Of a stretch of 64,000 bases of DNA, positions 61,575 through 64,000 are shown in pieces. Where the stretch lies: the NCBI GenBank assembly GCA_015066565.1, contig SVOB01000001.1, forward strand, positions 1,240,001 through 1,304,000. Direction: 5' to 3'. Below the pieces are notes generated by a model. That model ran no database searches. It saw only the letters and a list, made by a program, of their open reading frames with translations, and was not told the DNA's origin. Origin of the DNA: Oscillospiraceae bacterium (GTDB lineage Bacteria > Bacillota > Clostridia > Oscillospirales > Acutalibacteraceae). Each line of letters starts with the position of its first letter. The stretch's first letter is position 1. Both the position numbers and the translations under genes were made by a program.

Positions 61575-62885
61575 ATGAAAAAAGTAAAAATCGGTGTAGT
61601 TTGTCTTGCAAGAAAGACCTACGACTTCGAAGCGGCGGCTGAAATTTACGCCGAAACACAGAAAAGATTAAAGGCAAGAGATGACGTTGACTGGGTATTT
61701 GTTGACGGTCTTGTTATCGAGGTTGACGAAGCTCAAAAAGCGGCGGCTTACCTTGCAGGTCAGGAGCTTGACGGCGTTGCCATTATCAGCGGCACCTTCC
61801 ATCTCGGCCACCTTGCGCCCACTATAAAGAAGGCGCTTAAATGCCCCGTTCTTCTCTGGGCGTTCAACGAGCTTCCCTATAACGGCGGTAAAATCAGACT
61901 TAATTCCGTTTGCGGACTTAACCTTAACGCTTCGGTATTATATAAGTCGGGTATTGACGACTATTCCTGTCACGTCGGCGACGATATAGACGAGGTCTGG
62001 CTCAATGTTATAAAGATGAAAGCGGCTGTTTCCCACGCTCACGTCGGCCTTGCAGGCTACAGAGCGGACGGTTTCTTCAATCTGAGCGTTGAGGATACCT
62101 ACCTCTTTAACCGAACGGGCGTACTTGTTGACCATTATGAACTCAGCGAACTTATGAACGAATATAAGATGGCTGAAACCGGCTTCACTGTTGACGAGGT
62201 CAAGAGCATTTACGACTGCTCTGACATTAACGACGCTCAGCTTGACAAGGTCAGCGTGCTTTCGCGTTCGATGGAGAACTTTATTAATAAGAATAAGCTT
62301 GACGCGCTTGCAATCCGCTGCTGGCCCGAATTCGCAAACACCTTCGGCGTTGCTCCCTGCGCGGCTATGAGTCTTCTTCAGGGCAAGGGCTACACGCTCG
62401 GCTGTGAGGGAGATATTGAGGGTACTCTTTCGCTTCTCGCCTGTAACGCAATTGCAAAGGACCCCGCTTTCCTTGCAGACTTATCTCAGGTTAATTTTGA
62501 AGAAAATTACGCTCTTCTCTGGCACTGCGGCGTAGCGGCTTATCCGCTTTGGGACGGCAAGTCGCTCCGTTCCCTCGACACCTATTTCGCAGGCGGAAGA
62601 GGAGTTACGGCAGGCTTCGTTATGAAGACGGGCACGGTTACGGTTATGAGAATTGACACTGCCCGTGGCAAGACAAGGCTCTTTATCGGCAAGGGCGAAG
62701 CTGTTCCCATGGAGCGTGAGCTTTCGGGCACATACGCAAAGGTTATCTTTGACCAGCCGATTTCTCAGCTTATTGATACCGTTACCGAAACGGGCGTTGC
62801 TCACCATATTTCAATGATTTACGGCGACTATACAAAGGAAATGAAGCTGTTCGCGCGTCTTATGGGCTTTGAGGTGATTGAATAA
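61575..62885 (+). CDS. Fucose/arabinose-isomerase-like protein, candidate sulfoquinovose isomerase
   Basis: The 436-residue protein belongs to the L-fucose/L-arabinose isomerase-like superfamily: an N-terminal domain with VKIGVVCLARKTYDFEAA, the LDGVAIISGTFHLGHLA region, a middle with HAHVGLAGYRADGF, then CWPEFANTFGVAPCAAMSLL and GCEGDIEGTLSLL near 300, and a C-terminal domain with LWHCGVAAYPL. E and D/H residues that could bind metal are present in CWPEF, EGDIEG and LWHCG. Members of this family act as SQ isomerases in transaldolase-type sulfoglycolysis, and the neighbour is YihQ-like. AAGGAGG precedes the ATG. Confidence 0.78.
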   Translation: MKKVKIGVVCLARKTYDFEAAAEIYAETQKRLKARDDVDWVFVDGLVIEVDEAQKAAAYLAGQELDGVAIISGTFHLGHLAPTIKKALKCPVLLWAFNELPYNGGKIRLNSVCGLNLNASVLYKSGIDDYSCHVGDDIDEVWLNVIKMKAAVSHAHVGLAGYRADGFFNLSVEDTYLFNRTGVLVDHYELSELMNEYKMAETGFTVDEVKSIYDCSDINDAQLDKVSVLSRSMENFINKNKLDALAIRCWPEFANTFGVAPCAAMSLLQGKGYTLGCEGDIEGTLSLLACNAIAKDPAFLADLSQVNFEENYALLWHCGVAAYPLWDGKSLRSLDTYFAGGRGVTAGFVMKTGTVTVMRIDTARGKTRLFIGKGEAVPMERELSGTYAKVIFDQPISQLIDTVTETGVAHHISMIYGDYTKEMKLFARLMGFEVIE

Positions 62886-63556
62886 TGCTTAAGGCATTAC
62901 AGGAAAAAAATCCTCATCTTAAAATATACGATATTTCTTCGCCCGAGTTTAAAAAGTTCGGCTTTGTTATGTCAGGCGAGCCTTTTAAAGAGCTTTTTGA
63001 AAAAATGAAAGACACGCCGCTTCCCGAGGAAGGCAATATCTATGTCGCTTCGGACGGTGAGCTTGAAAAGCTTGATATTTTTGAGAAGCTTGAAAAAAAT
63101 TACTACGGCGGAATGGCGGTGGAAATCGGCTACTGTAACGGTCAGAATACAAAAATCAACGCCCTCGAATACCATAAGGGCGAGGAAATTAACCTTGCGG
63201 TTACCGACCTTGCGCTGTTTTTAGGTCAGGTTCAGCAGTTGAGGGATAACACCCTTACAACAGACGAGCTTGAATGTTTCTTCGTTCCGAAGGGGACGGC
63301 GTATTCAATGTATCCGACTACGCTTCATTTTTCGCCCTGTAAGGTACATAAAGGCGGATTTTTATGTTCGGTTATCCTGCCGAGAGGAACTAACTCGCCT
63401 CTCGACGAAAAGAGAGAAGAGATTTTTGAAAACGACAAAACTCTCTGGATGACAAACAAATGGCTTATAGGTCACGCTGAAAGCCGACCCGTTTCAAACG
63501 GCGCTTTCTGCGGGCTGACGGGCGAAAACTATGAACTGATTCCTTTGGAGGATTAA
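62885..63556 (+). CDS. DUF4867-like protein
   Basis: The 223-residue protein resembles DUF4867 proteins and looks like a cupin/KduI-type beta-sandwich: VEIGYCNGQNTKINALEYHKGEE, then a second strand-rich half with VPKGTAYSMYPTTLHFSPC. H, E and other possible metal ligands occur in EYHKGEE and TLHF. It could be a ring-opening isomerase, mutarotase or similar accessory enzyme for the sugar made upstream, but that is inference. Its ATG overlaps the isomerase stop (TAATG). The name rests on recall of the family. Confidence 0.65.
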   Translation: MLKALQEKNPHLKIYDISSPEFKKFGFVMSGEPFKELFEKMKDTPLPEEGNIYVASDGELEKLDIFEKLEKNYYGGMAVEIGYCNGQNTKINALEYHKGEEINLAVTDLALFLGQVQQLRDNTLTTDELECFFVPKGTAYSMYPTTLHFSPCKVHKGGFLCSVILPRGTNSPLDEKREEIFENDKTLWMTNKWLIGHAESRPVSNGAFCGLTGENYELIPLED

Positions 63557-63558
63557 AA

Positions 63559-64000
63559 ATGAACTGGGATTTTCTTTTGCCCGTTAAGCTTTATTTCGGC
63601 TCGGGCAGAATTAACGAGCTTTCAAAGATTATTGATGAAAAGGGCTTTAAGAGGGGCGTTCTTGTCTGTGACGGAATATTTGCTCAGAACGGACTGGCGG
63701 ACGAAATCGTTAAGAAAAGCGGCGGAAAGCTGACGGCGGTTTTTTCGGATATTACGCCTAACCCCACAACCGAAAACGTCAATAATTGCGTTAAGCTTTT
63801 AAGACAGGAAAACGCCGAATTTGTTGTCGCTCTCGGCGGCGGAAGTTCAATGGACTGCGCCAAGGCGGCTTGCGCAATTAAAAATTCGGATGACCTTATT
63901 GACGATTATCACTCAGGTATAAAGAAGCTCAATGCAGATGATAAAATTCCTATGATTGCAGTTCCGACTACGGCGGGTACGGGAAGCGAGGTCACCTTTG
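63559..64000 (+). CDS. Iron-containing alcohol dehydrogenase, N-terminal part
   Basis: The gene runs off the right edge; 147 residues are visible. It opens MNWDFLLPVKLYFGSGRINELS, with the NAD-binding GGGSSMDCAKA near 95-105 and PTTAGTGSEVTF at the end, both signatures of iron-dependent alcohol dehydrogenases (BdhA/YqhD type). The metal ligands lie beyond the window. GGAGGA precedes the ATG, two bases after the DUF4867 stop. In a sulfoglycolytic operon it could reduce sulfolactaldehyde to dihydroxypropanesulfonate; other aldehydes are possible. Confidence 0.88.
   Translation, partial: MNWDFLLPVKLYFGSGRINELSKIIDEKGFKRGVLVCDGIFAQNGLADEIVKKSGGKLTAVFSDITPNPTTENVNNCVKLLRQENAEFVVALGGGSSMDCAKAACAIKNSDDLIDDYHSGIKKLNADDKIPMIAVPTTAGTGSEVTF

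Overview
The window looks like a chromosomal segment of an anaerobic gut-type Clostridia, most likely Oscillospiraceae/Ruminococcaceae. I infer this from the Firmicutes-type ribosomal superoperon (S10-spc-alpha with SecY, Adk, Map, a KOW protein and IF-1), the zinc-type S14, ECF-type ThiT under a TPP riboswitch, consensus sigma-A promoters with 17-bp spacers, strong AGGAGG ribosome sites, and intergenic palindromic repeats. No species can be named from sequence alone.

Layout. 1-5.5 kb: end of nadC, rpe, a convergent mecA-like gene, then a reduced Rnf-like membrane module (D, E and A homologues only) and a membrane-anchored glycoside-hydrolase-like protein. 5.6-7.0 kb: a five-tRNA operon (Val, Asp, Phe, Gly, Cys) and a Nudix gene between look-alike terminators and tandem-hairpin elements. 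7.0-8.9 kb: an AT-rich restriction-modification pair. 9.0-19.6 kb: a Cys-rich small protein, an EF-G paralogue with altered G motifs, murL-murD2 (L-Glu route to UDP-MurNAc-L-Ala-D-Glu), nfeD-SPFH, nudF-maf, and two tandem genes sharing a virtually identical C-terminal half. 19.7-20.3 kb: a DUF559 nuclease among repeats. 20.4-36.1 kb: the ribosomal superoperon from rpsJ to rplQ behind an attenuator-bearing leader. 36.1-36.8 kb: a large palindrome array. 36.9-49.6 kb: uracil permease, a lipoprotein, CD1247-like/efp, M24 peptidase/yqeG, rpsU, TPP riboswitch-thiT, uppP, ddl-ywiB-argS, an unknown gene, a third palindrome array, birA. 49.7-53.2 kb: an MBL hydrolase, a frameshifted GPH transporter, a degenerate MocR protein and tRNA-Thr. 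53.2-59.0 kb: large membrane proteins and a BlaI/M56 sensor pair with visible operators. 59.1-64 kb: two tRNA-Ser genes, then an operon running off the right edge: YihQ-type GH31, a fucose-isomerase-like protein, a DUF4867-like protein and an iron-dependent alcohol dehydrogenase, resembling a sulfoquinovose-type catabolic locus.

How they fit together. Cell-wall genes recur (murL/murD2, uppP, ddl), with D-Glu apparently made by epimerising an L-Glu intermediate. Translation genes dominate the middle. The most unusual material is the cysteine-depleted Rnf-like module, the BlaI/M56 circuit that seems to control a DUF2079 membrane protein, and the GH31 operon whose enzyme keeps most of the sulfoquinovosidase pocket but has Gln where the sulfonate-binding Arg should be.
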